The notes under the pieces were generated by a model. The model worked only from the letters and a program-made list of their open reading frames with translations, was not told the origin of the DNA and did no database searches. Positions 34,189 to 42,876 of a stretch of 64,000 nt of DNA are shown here, piece by piece. The stretch spans positions 1,834,001 through 1,898,000 of the forward strand of contig NZ_CP109603.1 of assembly GCF_025905425.1 (NCBI RefSeq), given 5' to 3'. How positions within the stretch are numbered: position 1 is the first letter of the stretch; every line of letters begins with the position of its first letter. Source of the stretch: Pseudomonas putida. Its GTDB lineage: Bacteria > Pseudomonadota > Gammaproteobacteria > Pseudomonadales > Pseudomonadaceae. A program made the translations under genes and the position numbers.

Positions 34189-34227
34189 TGTGGGAGCGGC
34201 CTTGTGTCGCGCAAGGGCCGCTCCCAC
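34189..34227. terminator. REP-type hairpin after the BKACE gene
   Basis: TGTGGGAGCGGCC (34189-34201) is mirrored by GGCCGCTCCCACA (34215-34227), with TTG/CAA continuing the stem around a short loop. It lies within the operon, 82 bases before the MFS gene, and probably lowers or processes downstream transcript. Confidence 0.75.
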
Positions 34228-34308
34228 ATCAGGCGTGTGATCAGCGCCACGATTGGCTGTTACTCATAACAACAAAAAGAACCCAAGCCAGATACCCAAG
34301 GAGGCAAC

Positions 34309-35643
34309 ATGGCCACCTACCACACCGGTGCGTCAGACCCCGGCACGGATACATCACTGGGCATCCCCCGGCGCTATGCCTGGATCGTCTTTGCCCTGAC
34401 CTTCGGCCTGTTGATCTCTGACTACATGTCACGGCAGGTACTCAATGCCGTGTTCCCACTGTTGAAGCAGGAATGGCAGCTCAGCGACAGCCAGCTCGGC
34501 CTGCTCAGTGGCATCGTCGCCTTGATGGTCGGCCTGCTGACCTTTCCGCTGTCATTGCTCGCCGACCGCTTCGGCCGGGTCAAGAGCCTGACCTTCATGG
34601 CAGTGATGTGGAGCCTGGCCACGCTGGGCTGCGCCGTCGCCGAAAACTACCAGCAGATGTTCATTGCGCGCTTTCTGGTCGGGGTTGGCGAGGCCGCCTA
34701 CGGCAGCGTCGGCATCGCCGTGGTGGTGGCGGTGTTCCCGCGGGAGATGCGCGCCACCCTGGCCGGCTCGTTCATGGCCGGCGGCATGTTCGGCTCGGTG
34801 CTGGGCATGGCGTTGGGCGGCGTGATGGCCCAGCACCTGGGCTGGCGCTGGGCGTTCGCTGGCATGGCGTTCTTTGGCCTGGCCCTGGCGGTGCTCTACC
34901 CCTTGATCGTGCGCGAGGCACGCATTGCCCCGAAAGGCCTGGCCGACGCCACCGACAAGGCTGCGCTGAAGGCCCTGCGCCCGTTGCGCACGCTGTATTC
35001 CAGCCGCTCGGTGATCAGTGCCTACATCGGCAGCGGCTTGCAACTGTTCGTCGGGGGCACGGTGATCGTGTGGATCCCCAGTTACCTGAACCGCTACTAC
35101 GCCATGGGCACTGACCAGGCGGGCGCCGTGGCGGCAATCATCGTGCTGTGCAGCGGTGTAGGCATCGTGCTGTGCGGCATGCTCTGCGACCGCATGGGGC
35201 GTAATCGCCCCGATCGCAAGATCAGCCTGGCCATCGCCTATTGCCTGGGCAGTTGCGTGCTGCTGTCGGTGGCATTCGCCATGCCGGCGGGCATGCCGCA
35301 GCTGGTGCTGATCTGCCTGGGCATGATGATCGCCGCCGGCACCAATGGCCCGTCCAGCGCCATGGTCGCCAACCTGACCCACTACACGGTGCATGGCACC
35401 GCCTTCGCCACACTGACCTTGAGCAACAACTTGCTCGGCCTGGCCACGGGGCCGTTGATCACCGGCAAGGTGTCCGACCTTATCGGCTTGCAGGCCGCTT
35501 TTGAACTGGTGCCGTTGATCAGCATCGCTGCTGCTGCGGTGTTCTTCTACGCCAAGCGCCACTACCACCATGACATGGCGCGCCTGATGCACGGCAATAG
35601 CGCGCAAGCGCCTGTCGAGCCTGTACTGGAGCCCCGAACGTGA
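34309..35643 (+). CDS. MFS transporter
   Basis: A 444-residue major facilitator with about twelve membrane segments. It shows the inter-helix motif LADRFGRVKSL (about residues 84-94) and a second GxLxDRxGR-like loop CDRMGRNRPDRKI (about 290-302). It most resembles the anion or aromatic acid:proton symporters of Pseudomonas. It ends where the DsbA-like gene begins, with overlap. It likely imports the substrate of the AraC-linked operon. Stretches at 34228-34308 hold an AT-rich leader without a clear separate promoter. Confidence 0.88.
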   Translation: MATYHTGASDPGTDTSLGIPRRYAWIVFALTFGLLISDYMSRQVLNAVFPLLKQEWQLSDSQLGLLSGIVALMVGLLTFPLSLLADRFGRVKSLTFMAVMWSLATLGCAVAENYQQMFIARFLVGVGEAAYGSVGIAVVVAVFPREMRATLAGSFMAGGMFGSVLGMALGGVMAQHLGWRWAFAGMAFFGLALAVLYPLIVREARIAPKGLADATDKAALKALRPLRTLYSSRSVISAYIGSGLQLFVGGTVIVWIPSYLNRYYAMGTDQAGAVAAIIVLCSGVGIVLCGMLCDRMGRNRPDRKISLAIAYCLGSCVLLSVAFAMPAGMPQLVLICLGMMIAAGTNGPSSAMVANLTHYTVHGTAFATLTLSNNLLGLATGPLITGKVSDLIGLQAAFELVPLISIAAAAVFFYAKRHYHHDMARLMHGNSAQAPVEPVLEPRT

Positions 35644-36302
35644 ACCCTTCGTTGTCGATTGATGTGTACTTCGATTTCATCTGCCCGTGGTGCCTGATCG
35701 GCAAGCGGCAATTGCAGCGGGCGTTGGCGCAATTGCGCGAGGCGCGGCCTGGGGTGGTGATCAACCTGGCCTGGCAGGGCGTGCAGCTGTTACCTGACAT
35801 GCCGGTGGCCGGCCAGCCTTTCGCCGCGTTCTACCGGCGTCGCCTGGGCAGCGAGGAGGCTGTGCAACAACGCCAGGGGCAGGTGCGTGAAGCCGCCAGT
35901 GCGGTAGGTGAGCACCTCGATTTCAGCCGGATCGCGCGCATGCCCAACACCGCAGACGCCCATCGCCTGCTGCTGCATGCCGTGGAGCTGGGCAGCGAAC
36001 AACAGGTCGAAGCGTTGCTGGAGCGGCTGTTTGCGGCGTACTTCCATCAGGGCGAAGACCTGGGCGATCGCGACACCCTGTTGCGCATCGCCGAACAGTG
36101 CGGCTTTGCGCCTGCCGCGCTGGCCGGGAGCCTGAGCGGTGATGGCCGGCCGTTCATCAGTGCCAATAGGGACATCGCCAGCCGCGGCGTGCCGTGTTTC
36201 ATCTTCGACGACCACGTGCGCGTGTTCGGTGCCCAGCCGGCAGAGCAACTGTTCGAGGCCATGCAACGGGCGCTGTCGGCAGCGGCGGGGGCCGGCTCAT
36301 GA
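35640..36302 (+). CDS. DsbA-family thioredoxin-fold protein (FrnE/HCCA isomerase-like)
   Basis: A 220-residue protein starting with GTG (overlapping the MFS stop), with IDVYFDFICPWCLIGKRQL carrying a CPWC motif near residues 15-18 and SRGVPCFIFDDHVRVFGAQP near 185, the cis-proline segment of the family. There is no signal peptide, so it is cytoplasmic, unlike periplasmic DsbA. Relatives include FrnE and 2-hydroxychromene-2-carboxylate isomerase, which use a thiol for isomerisation. It could isomerise a double bond in the catabolic route or handle a disulfide. The start codon and overlap show tight coupling. Confidence 0.85.
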   Translation: MNPSLSIDVYFDFICPWCLIGKRQLQRALAQLREARPGVVINLAWQGVQLLPDMPVAGQPFAAFYRRRLGSEEAVQQRQGQVREAASAVGEHLDFSRIARMPNTADAHRLLLHAVELGSEQQVEALLERLFAAYFHQGEDLGDRDTLLRIAEQCGFAPAALAGSLSGDGRPFISANRDIASRGVPCFIFDDHVRVFGAQPAEQLFEAMQRALSAAAGAGS

Positions 36303-36625
36303 GCCGGCGTATTGAAGTGCCGGCCCCGCGCGTGCCTGGCGTCGGTGAACGCGCGCTGTTCGAACATGAGGGCAAAAGCCTGGCGTTGTTCAATATCGAC
36401 GGGCGTTTGCTGGCCATCGACGATAGCTGCCCGCACCAGGGGTCGTCGTTGTGCGCCGGGCAACTGGACGGTGGCGTGATCCAGTGCCGCGCCCATGGCC
36501 TGCGCTTTGATCTTGCCAGCGGCTACCTGCTCAATTCCAAGGCACTCAAGGTGGCCAGCTACCCCGTAGAGGTGGAGGGCGAACGGGTATTTATCGTCAT
36601 CGCCAGCCAGGAGGTCGTGTCATGA
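36299..36625 (+). CDS. Rieske [2Fe-2S] ferredoxin-like protein
   Basis: A 108-residue single Rieske domain with CPHQGSSL (about residue 44) and CRAHGLRFDLASG (about 65), the CxH and CxxH cluster ligands. It overlaps the DsbA-like gene by 4 bp and the YeiH gene by 4 bp. Such small proteins pass electrons to oxygenases, but the only oxygenase in the operon is a 2-oxoglutarate enzyme that does not need one, so a partner elsewhere or another role is implied. Confidence 0.88.
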   Translation: MSRRIEVPAPRVPGVGERALFEHEGKSLALFNIDGRLLAIDDSCPHQGSSLCAGQLDGGVIQCRAHGLRFDLASGYLLNSKALKVASYPVEVEGERVFIVIASQEVVS

Positions 36626-37632
36626 GCACCCTTGCGCTGGCCCAGGTCAACCACCGTGCGCGCGAGTTAGCGCCAGGGCTCATCGTCAGCCTGATTGCCG
36701 CAGGTGCAGCGAGTTTTCTGGCCGAACACTATGGCGCGCCGGTCATGCTGTTTGCCCTGCTGCTGGGCCTGGCGCTGAATTTTCTGGCCAGCGACGGCAA
36801 GTGCAAAGCCGGCATCGAGTTTACCGCGCGCACGGTACTGCGCCTGGGCGTGGCACTGCTGGGCATGCGCATCACCCTGGAGCAGATGGCGGGCCTGGGC
36901 TGGAAGGCGGTCGCGCTGGTGGTGATCCTGGTGGTGGTCACCATCGGGGTGTCGATGGTGGCGGCCAAGGCCCTTGGCTTCCAGCGCCTGTTCGGCATGC
37001 TCACCGGTGGCGCCACGGCGATCTGCGGCGCCTCGGCGGCGCTGGCGCTGGCCGCTGCGCTGCCCAGCCATCCGCAGAAAGAGCGGGCGACGCTGTTTAC
37101 CGTGATCGGTGTGTCGGCATTGTCGACCTTGGCGATGATCCTCTACCCGATGATTGCCAACGCACTCGGCCTGTCGCCGCAAGCCGCCGGGGTTTTTCTG
37201 GGTGCGACGATCCACGATGTCGCCCAGGTGGTGGGGGCGGGCTACAGCATGTCGCCCGAAACCGGCGATACCGCTACGGTGGTCAAGTTGATGCGCGTCG
37301 CCATGCTGGTGCCGGTGATCGTCGTCGCGGCCATGATCGCGCGCCGCCAGGGCACCGACACCGCGGGTAAGCGCCCGCCATTGCTGCCTTGGTTTGCGGT
37401 GGGTTTCCTGGCGCTGGCCTGCATCAACAGCACCGGCTGGGTGCCACTGGCCGTGCAAGGTGGGGTCAACGAGCTGTCGCGCGGGTGCCTGGTGGTGTCG
37501 ATCAGTGCCCTGGGCATGAAGACCCAGCTCAAGGAACTGGCCGCCGTGGGCATCAAGCCGATCTTGCTGATGGTTGGCGAGACGGTATTCCTGGTGGCGC
37601 TGGTGTTGGTGCTGTTGCGCGTAGGGTTGTAA
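36622..37632 (+). CDS. YeiH-family putative sulfate exporter
   Basis: A 336-residue membrane protein with about ten helices. The signature GGATAICGASAALALAAALP (about residues 131-150) and LGATIHDVAQVVGAGYSMSPETGDTATVVK (split, about 190-219) are typical of the YeiH/UPF0324 family, annotated as sulfate exporters. A cell that releases sulfite or sulfate inside from an organosulfur substrate would need such export, which fits the TauD enzyme. It is the last gene of the operon and converges on the AraC gene with an 11-bp gap. Transport of sulfate by this family is known for few members. Confidence 0.87.
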   Translation: MSTLALAQVNHRARELAPGLIVSLIAAGAASFLAEHYGAPVMLFALLLGLALNFLASDGKCKAGIEFTARTVLRLGVALLGMRITLEQMAGLGWKAVALVVILVVVTIGVSMVAAKALGFQRLFGMLTGGATAICGASAALALAAALPSHPQKERATLFTVIGVSALSTLAMILYPMIANALGLSPQAAGVFLGATIHDVAQVVGAGYSMSPETGDTATVVKLMRVAMLVPVIVVAAMIARRQGTDTAGKRPPLLPWFAVGFLALACINSTGWVPLAVQGGVNELSRGCLVVSISALGMKTQLKELAAVGIKPILLMVGETVFLVALVLVLLRVGL

Positions 37633-37642
37633 CACCGCGCGC

Positions 37643-38698
37643 TCAGCGCGTGGTGACTGGCCCCTGGGCTGCGCTACGGGCCCGTTTGAGCGGCGTGGGC
37701 AGGTCGTGCTGCGCACGCCAGGTGGCCGGTGGCTGGCCGAACTGGCTGATGAACCAGCGGGTGAACGAACTGTGCATGGAATAGCCGAGCATGTCGGCGA
37801 TACGCCCCAGCGAATAACCGGGGCTTTCCAGGTAGCGCAGCACCAGGTCGCGGCGCACGCCGTTGACCAGCTCGCTGAAGGTGGCGCCTTCTTCTTCCAG
37901 GCGGCGCTGCAAAGTGCGCACGTTCATGCCCTGGGTCTGGGCGATGTGTTCGATGGTGGCACGGCCCATGGGCATGAGCAGAAAGATCGACTTGCGCACC
38001 TCGTGCACCAGCGAAGGGGCGCCATCATCCTGCAGGGCACACACGTAACGCTGGGCGAGCCGCGCCATGGCTTCGTTGGCCTGCGGGTTGGCTGTGTCCA
38101 GGTCGGCCGCCGAACAGACGATGCCGTTGAAGTCGCTGTTGAACTCCAGCTTGCAGCCGAAGATGCGCCGGTGGATGGCCAGGTCGGTGGGGGCAGCGTG
38201 GGTGAAATTGGCGCTGATCGGGTGCCAATGCGCGCCCAGCAGCGCCGAACAGAAGCGGTGCATCACACCGATGGCCAGCTCGATGGCCTGGCGGCTGTGC
38301 ATGGGCTGCTCGGTGATGACCTCCTGGCGGATGATCACCGTCTTGCCGGTTTCTTCGATGTGAATCGCCAGGGCGTTGTTCAGTACATGGCGATACTGCA
38401 CGATCACCTGCAGCGCATCGCGCAGCGAATGCTGGTGGCTGATCAGCAGGCTGACCTCACCAAAATCCGACAACTGGCGCAGTTCGGCCATGCGCAGGCC
38501 AAAGGCTTCGCAGCCGCTCAGGCGTGCCGATTCTTCGAGCACGTTGATGGCGGCAGCCACCGGAATGCGCTGATCGGGCGCTTCGAGCAAGGACGCACTG
38601 AGGCCCGCCTGGGCCAGCAGGCCATGGCCGTTCAGGCCCAGATGACGCGAGACTTCAAGATAATTGGTAAGCGAGGCTGCACGGGCGAGCACGGTCAT
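37643..38698 (-). CDS. AraC-family transcriptional regulator
   Basis: A 351-residue protein with an N-terminal arabinose-binding-like effector domain (about 1-220; PF12625-type) and a C-terminal double HTH. The first HTH is near IEHIAQTQGMNVRTLQRRLEEEG (split, about 260-282), the second near RIADMLGYSMHSSFTRWFISQFGQPP (about 310-335). The start at 38698 (MTVLARAASLTNYLEV) is chosen because it is the family-like start; the long upstream frame is not coding. It lies between two operons that share the TGTCATCAACTGAAAAA site, so it is the most likely regulator of both. A related site at 38767 near its own start suggests autoregulation. Confidence 0.9.
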   Translation of the reverse strand: MTVLARAASLTNYLEVSRHLGLNGHGLLAQAGLSASLLEAPDQRIPVAAAINVLEESARLSGCEAFGLRMAELRQLSDFGEVSLLISHQHSLRDALQVIVQYRHVLNNALAIHIEETGKTVIIRQEVITEQPMHSRQAIELAIGVMHRFCSALLGAHWHPISANFTHAAPTDLAIHRRIFGCKLEFNSDFNGIVCSAADLDTANPQANEAMARLAQRYVCALQDDGAPSLVHEVRKSIFLLMPMGRATIEHIAQTQGMNVRTLQRRLEEEGATFSELVNGVRRDLVLRYLESPGYSLGRIADMLGYSMHSSFTRWFISQFGQPPATWRAQHDLPTPLKRARSAAQGPVTTR

Positions 38699-38766
38699 AT
38701 TGTTGTTTTCCACGTGTTCTTGATGGGCGTCCCGCTGCGCTGGCGGGTAGTCACTTATAGCGCCTG

Positions 38767-38783
38767 TGTCATCAGATGAAAAG
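38767..38783 (+). promoter_or_regulatory. Related half-site near the AraC gene start
   Basis: TGTCATCAGATGAAAAG differs from the operon sites at three positions. It is a single copy without a clear second repeat 21 bases away, 69 bases upstream of the araC-type start. It may be an autoregulatory operator. Confidence 0.45.
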
Positions 38784-38841
38784 CCATTTTCCTGCCGTTG
38801 GTCGCCCCTGAACAGGGGCCTGCTGGCCGCCGCGTCAGCCA

Positions 38842-38880
38842 TGTCATCAACTGAAAAATCTATGACGCGCAATGTAAAGC
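38842..38880 (+). promoter_or_regulatory. Direct-repeat site, probably for the AraC regulator (copy 2)
   Basis: TGTCATCAACTGAAAAA (38842-38858) is identical over 17 bases to the site at 31140. A weaker repeat, TGACGCGCAATGTAAAG, starts 21 bases later (38863-38880). It lies 77 bases before the hydrolase gene at 38957, in the intergenic space next to the AraC gene. Confidence 0.65.
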
Positions 38881-38956
38881 GTGTACCGGACCGACTCTTT
38901 ACTCTGGCCCTCAAGCAGTCGGCAATCGACCGAGTGAACAGAGCAAGGGCCCTGAC

Positions 38957-39523
38957 ATGGAAAAACTGCAAACCGCCGCCACCGTGCTGATTGTTCCGGG
39001 TCTGCGCGACCATGTACCTGAGCATTGGCAGACCCTGTTGCAGGCGCGCCTGGCCAAGGTGCGTGCGGTGCCGCCACTGACAACCGACACGCTCAGTTGC
39101 ACGGCGCGGGTCGAGGCGATCGAGCGTGAGCTGGCGCAGATCGAGGGCGCGGTGATCCTGGTCGCGCACAGCGCCGGGGTGCTGATGGTGGCGCACTGGG
39201 CTGCGCGCTATCAGCGGCCGATCAAAGGCGCCGTGCTGGCCGCCCCCCCAGACCTGCAAAGCGAGTGGCCGCAAGGCTACCCCACTGCGGACACGCTGCG
39301 CGCCAACGGCTGGGCGCCGCTGCCGGGCGGCCCGCTGCCATTCCCCAGCCTGGTGGCGGCCAGCAGCAACGATCACCTGGCCAGCCTGAGCGCGGTAGCC
39401 GGCCTGGCCGCGCAGTGGGGCAGCGAGCTGGTCGAGCTCGGCGCCGTCGGCCACCTCAACCCTGCCTCGGGCTACGGCCCATGGCCCCACGCCGAGGCCC
39501 TGATACAGCAACTCGATCGCTGA
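38957..39523 (+). CDS. RBBP9/YdeN-type alpha/beta hydrolase
   Basis: A 188-residue small hydrolase with the elbow VAHSAGVLMVAHW (nucleophile serine near residue 74), an acidic residue in AASSNDHLASL (about 140) and the histidine in GAVGHLNPASGYGPWPHA (about 168). RBBP9/YdeN proteins are serine hydrolases of mostly unknown substrate. It is the first gene downstream of the AraC-type site and likely cleaves an ester or thioester of the compound handled by the operon. No signal peptide is present, so it acts in the cytoplasm. Confidence 0.87.
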   Translation: MEKLQTAATVLIVPGLRDHVPEHWQTLLQARLAKVRAVPPLTTDTLSCTARVEAIERELAQIEGAVILVAHSAGVLMVAHWAARYQRPIKGAVLAAPPDLQSEWPQGYPTADTLRANGWAPLPGGPLPFPSLVAASSNDHLASLSAVAGLAAQWGSELVELGAVGHLNPASGYGPWPHAEALIQQLDR

Positions 39524-39554
39524 GCCGCGCTTATCACCCAAGCAGAGACATCGC

Positions 39555-41420
39555 ATGAACAACAATAAAAACGTTCTCTTCTGCCTTCCCCGCCGTAACC
39601 TGCTGGCAACGCTGTTGCTGGTCGCCGGTGCGCCGGCTGCCCAGGCATTCCAGCTGGACCTCGCCGACCCCGACTGGAACGTGCGCTTCGACAACACCGC
39701 CAAGCTGAGCTACGGCCAGCGGGTCGAAGGCGAAAACGCCAAGATCGCCCGCACCTCCAACCTCAACGACGGCGACAAGAACTTCAGCGTCGGCAGCGCG
39801 GTCACGCAGCGTCTGGACCTGCTCACCGAACTGGATATCGTCTACCAGGGCAGCATGGGCATGCGGGTCAGCGCCGCCAGCTGGTACGACCATGCCTATG
39901 ACGACGTGGGGTCGAATGCCAACCCGTTTCCCGGCCAGCAGGGCAATGCCGGCAACCTGGTGCTGGCGCGCCCGGCCGGTGGCTTGCCCGCAGGTACCGT
40001 GCTGGCCGGTGGCCCGGCCCACCACCATGGCCTGAGCCGTTACAGCGACCGTTACTACAATGGGCCGTCTGGCGAGTTTCTCGACGCCTTCGTGTTCTAC
40101 AACACCGAGATCGGCGACGAGTCGATGCTGAGCGGCAAGCTTGGCTGGCACTCGGTGTACTGGGGCGAGACCCTGTTCAACGCCGCCAACGGCATCAACT
40201 ATGGCCAGTCGGCACTGGACCTGGCCAAGCTGTACAACGTGCCGGGAACCGAAACCAAGGAGCTGTTCCTGCCGCGCAAGCAGTTGTCGCTGAGTTACAC
40301 GGTCAACCCTGAACTGACCCTGGCCGCGCAATACTTCCTCGAATTCGACAACTCGCGCCTGCCCGAAGGCGGTACCTACATGGGCGCCTATGACATGCTG
40401 GGCGACGGCGGCGATATCTTCTGGCTGCCGGTGCCCAATGCCGTCGGCGGCGCCGGCGCTTTCTACGGCGCACCCCGTGGGCATGACATCCGGCCACGCA
40501 ACTCGGGTGACTTCGGCCTGATGGCCAAGTGGAGCCCGGAATGGCTCGACGGCACCCTGGGCTTCTACTACCGCAACACGTCCGACCCAACCCCGGCAGT
40601 GCTGATCAACGCGCCCAACCTGCACAACGGCAGCCTGGCCGGTACCAGCTACATGGCCGCCTACGCCGACGACATCGATATTTACGGCATCAGCCTGGCG
40701 AAGAGCGTCGGGCCGGTGAGCGTCGGGCTGGACGTCAACTACCGCGAGAACATGCCGCTGATCAGCAACTTCACCACCATCAACGGGCCGCTGTACCAGG
40801 CCCTGGCGGGCACGGCGGGCGGCACCAACCTGATCGGCGAGGTGCCGGGCAACGGTGAAACCGGCCTGGCCCGGGGCAAGACCTTGCATGTGGTGCTCAA
40901 CGGCCTGGTCACCTTCGGTGCGACGCCGCTGTGGAATGCCTCGTCGCTGGCCGTGGAAGGCGCCATGACCCACCTGGTCAGTGTCGACAAGGGTGAGCAG
41001 ACCTTCAAGGGCGATGCCAGCTACCAGGGTGTCGACAAGGTCACGACCAATGCCTACACCCTGGCGGTCAACTTCACGCCCACCTGGTTCCAGGCGCTGC
41101 CGGGGGTCGATATCTCCATGCCGCTGTCCTACAACGTCGGCCTGAAGGGTAACTCTGCGGTGCAGCTCGGCGGCAACGAGGATTCGGGCAGCTATTCGGT
41201 GGGCATCGCCGCCGATGTCTACCAGAAGTACAAGTTCGACCTGAAGTATGTCGACTCCTTCGGCAAGTTTGACACCTGCGAAACCGGCACCGACAACAAC
41301 ACCCCCGGTACCAACGGGCGCTACCAGTGCATCCCTGGCCAGATCACCTCGCAGGCCGGCCTGGCGCCGTTGTTGAAGGACCGCGGCATGGTCACCGCAT
41401 CGTTCAAGACCACCTTCTGA
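39555..41420 (+). CDS. DUF1302 outer-membrane protein
   Basis: A 621-residue protein with a signal peptide (about residues 1-32, ending APAAQA), then a long beta-strand-rich body typical of outer-membrane barrels, ending in phenylalanine (KTTF), the usual barrel terminus. Family DUF1302 proteins are found with DUF1329 proteins, YCF48-like proteins and MMPL-type pumps, where they are thought to help move hydrophobic compounds. Many Asn/Gly loops and paired aromatic residues are visible. It is 31 bp after the hydrolase and 32 bp before the DUF1329 gene. Confidence 0.85.
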   Translation: MNNNKNVLFCLPRRNLLATLLLVAGAPAAQAFQLDLADPDWNVRFDNTAKLSYGQRVEGENAKIARTSNLNDGDKNFSVGSAVTQRLDLLTELDIVYQGSMGMRVSAASWYDHAYDDVGSNANPFPGQQGNAGNLVLARPAGGLPAGTVLAGGPAHHHGLSRYSDRYYNGPSGEFLDAFVFYNTEIGDESMLSGKLGWHSVYWGETLFNAANGINYGQSALDLAKLYNVPGTETKELFLPRKQLSLSYTVNPELTLAAQYFLEFDNSRLPEGGTYMGAYDMLGDGGDIFWLPVPNAVGGAGAFYGAPRGHDIRPRNSGDFGLMAKWSPEWLDGTLGFYYRNTSDPTPAVLINAPNLHNGSLAGTSYMAAYADDIDIYGISLAKSVGPVSVGLDVNYRENMPLISNFTTINGPLYQALAGTAGGTNLIGEVPGNGETGLARGKTLHVVLNGLVTFGATPLWNASSLAVEGAMTHLVSVDKGEQTFKGDASYQGVDKVTTNAYTLAVNFTPTWFQALPGVDISMPLSYNVGLKGNSAVQLGGNEDSGSYSVGIAADVYQKYKFDLKYVDSFGKFDTCETGTDNNTPGTNGRYQCIPGQITSQAGLAPLLKDRGMVTASFKTTF

Positions 41421-41452
41421 AACGCCACTACAACAACAAGCGGAGAAACGCG

Positions 41453-42811
41453 ATGAAGCATCTCAACAGCCTGCTGTGCGCCTCGCTGGCGGTCGTCTTC
41501 GCCGGGCATGCCCATGCAGGGGCGCCGGCCCAGGACGTCGCCCGGCTGGGCAAGGACCTGACCCTGGTGGGCGCCGACAAGGCGGCCAACGCCGACGGCT
41601 CCATCCCGGCCTACGAAGGCGGCCTTAACACCCCGCCTGCCGGTTTCAAACAAGGCGATACCCTGCGGCCTGACCCCTACACGGCAGAAAAGCCACTGCT
41701 GGTGATCGATGGCAAGAACGTCGAGCAGTACAAGGGCGCGCTGACCGCCACCACGGTAGAGCTGGCCAAGCGCTTCCCTACGTTTCGCATTGAGGTTTAC
41801 CCGAGCCACCGGACTGCGGCATTGCCCAAGGCGCTGCTGGACAACACCCTGAAGAACGCCGCCAACGCCAAGTCCCTGGAGGATGGCCTGGCCATCGAGA
41901 ATGTGTTGCCCGGGGTGCCGTTCCCTATCCCGCAATCGGGTGCCGAGGCCATGTGGAACCACTTGCTGCGCTACCAGGGCGTGGCGCAGAAGGCCAAGTA
42001 CGATTCGTGGAACGTCGACGCGGCGGGCGTGGCAGCCCTGGCCACCACGGGCCTGGCCTATAACGCTTACCCGATCTACGAGGACCTGAACAAGGTCATC
42101 GAAGCCAAGGACATCTATTTCCAGACCAAGCTGTACTTCGAAGGCCCGGCGCGCAGGGCTGGCGAGTCGATGATGCTCAAGGATGCCGCCAACCCGTTGG
42201 TGCAGGAGCGTCGCGCCTGGCAGTACCTGCCGGGGCAGCGCCGGGTGAAGCTGGCGCCGAACCTGGCGTACGACACGCCAAACCCGGGTACGGCCGGCTC
42301 TGGCACCTTTGATGATGTCTATGTGTTCAACGGTGCGCTGGACCGCTATGACTGGCACCTGGTGGGCAAGCGCGAAATGTACGTCCCGTACAACACCTAC
42401 CGGTTGACCTACATTCACGACCCTAAAAGCCTGACCACGCCCAATCACCTGGCACCGGACCAGGTGCGCTGGGAGAAACACCGCGTGTGGGTGGTCGAGG
42501 GCACCCTCAAGGGCAATGCTCGGCACATCTACGCCAAACGCCGCTTCTACCTGGACGAGGATAGCTGGTTCGCCCTCGCATCCGACCAGTACGACGCTCG
42601 CGGCCAACTGTATCGCGGCTCCTACAGCTTCTTCACGCAGAGCTACGACGTGCAGATCCCCAACAACAACCCGCATGTGGTCTACGACCTGGTCGGTGGC
42701 AGCTACAACATCAACGGCCTGATCGGCCCGCACGGTGGTATCGAGTACATCACCCCTCTGTCCAAGGCGCAGTGGTCGCCCGAAGCCCTGGCGGGTGCCG
42801 GTATTCGCTGA
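41453..42811 (+). CDS. DUF1329 protein (LolB-like fold)
   Basis: A 452-residue exported protein with a signal peptide (about residues 1-22, ending HAHA) and the family start LGKDLTLVGADKAANADGSI and AYEGGL. The body contains GQRRVKLAPNLAYDTPNPGT (split, about 255-274) and KRRFYLDEDSWF (about 360). DUF1329 proteins have a lipoprotein-carrier-like fold and are nearly always encoded next to DUF1302 genes. It probably works in the periplasm as the soluble partner. The start at 41453 is preceded by AGCGGAGAA. Confidence 0.87.
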   Translation: MKHLNSLLCASLAVVFAGHAHAGAPAQDVARLGKDLTLVGADKAANADGSIPAYEGGLNTPPAGFKQGDTLRPDPYTAEKPLLVIDGKNVEQYKGALTATTVELAKRFPTFRIEVYPSHRTAALPKALLDNTLKNAANAKSLEDGLAIENVLPGVPFPIPQSGAEAMWNHLLRYQGVAQKAKYDSWNVDAAGVAALATTGLAYNAYPIYEDLNKVIEAKDIYFQTKLYFEGPARRAGESMMLKDAANPLVQERRAWQYLPGQRRVKLAPNLAYDTPNPGTAGSGTFDDVYVFNGALDRYDWHLVGKREMYVPYNTYRLTYIHDPKSLTTPNHLAPDQVRWEKHRVWVVEGTLKGNARHIYAKRRFYLDEDSWFALASDQYDARGQLYRGSYSFFTQSYDVQIPNNNPHVVYDLVGGSYNINGLIGPHGGIEYITPLSKAQWSPEALAGAGIR

Positions 42812-42876
42812 CCCCGACGATCAACCTGCCGGCTGCGCCAGACGGGGCAGCCGGTGGAGTCTGCAGAGGATGTGGC

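Noticed and set aside
34552..35607. Minus-strand frame of 351 codons opposite the MFS gene
   Set aside because: Gln/His/Ala-rich shadow with no domain; the plus strand encodes a clear transporter.
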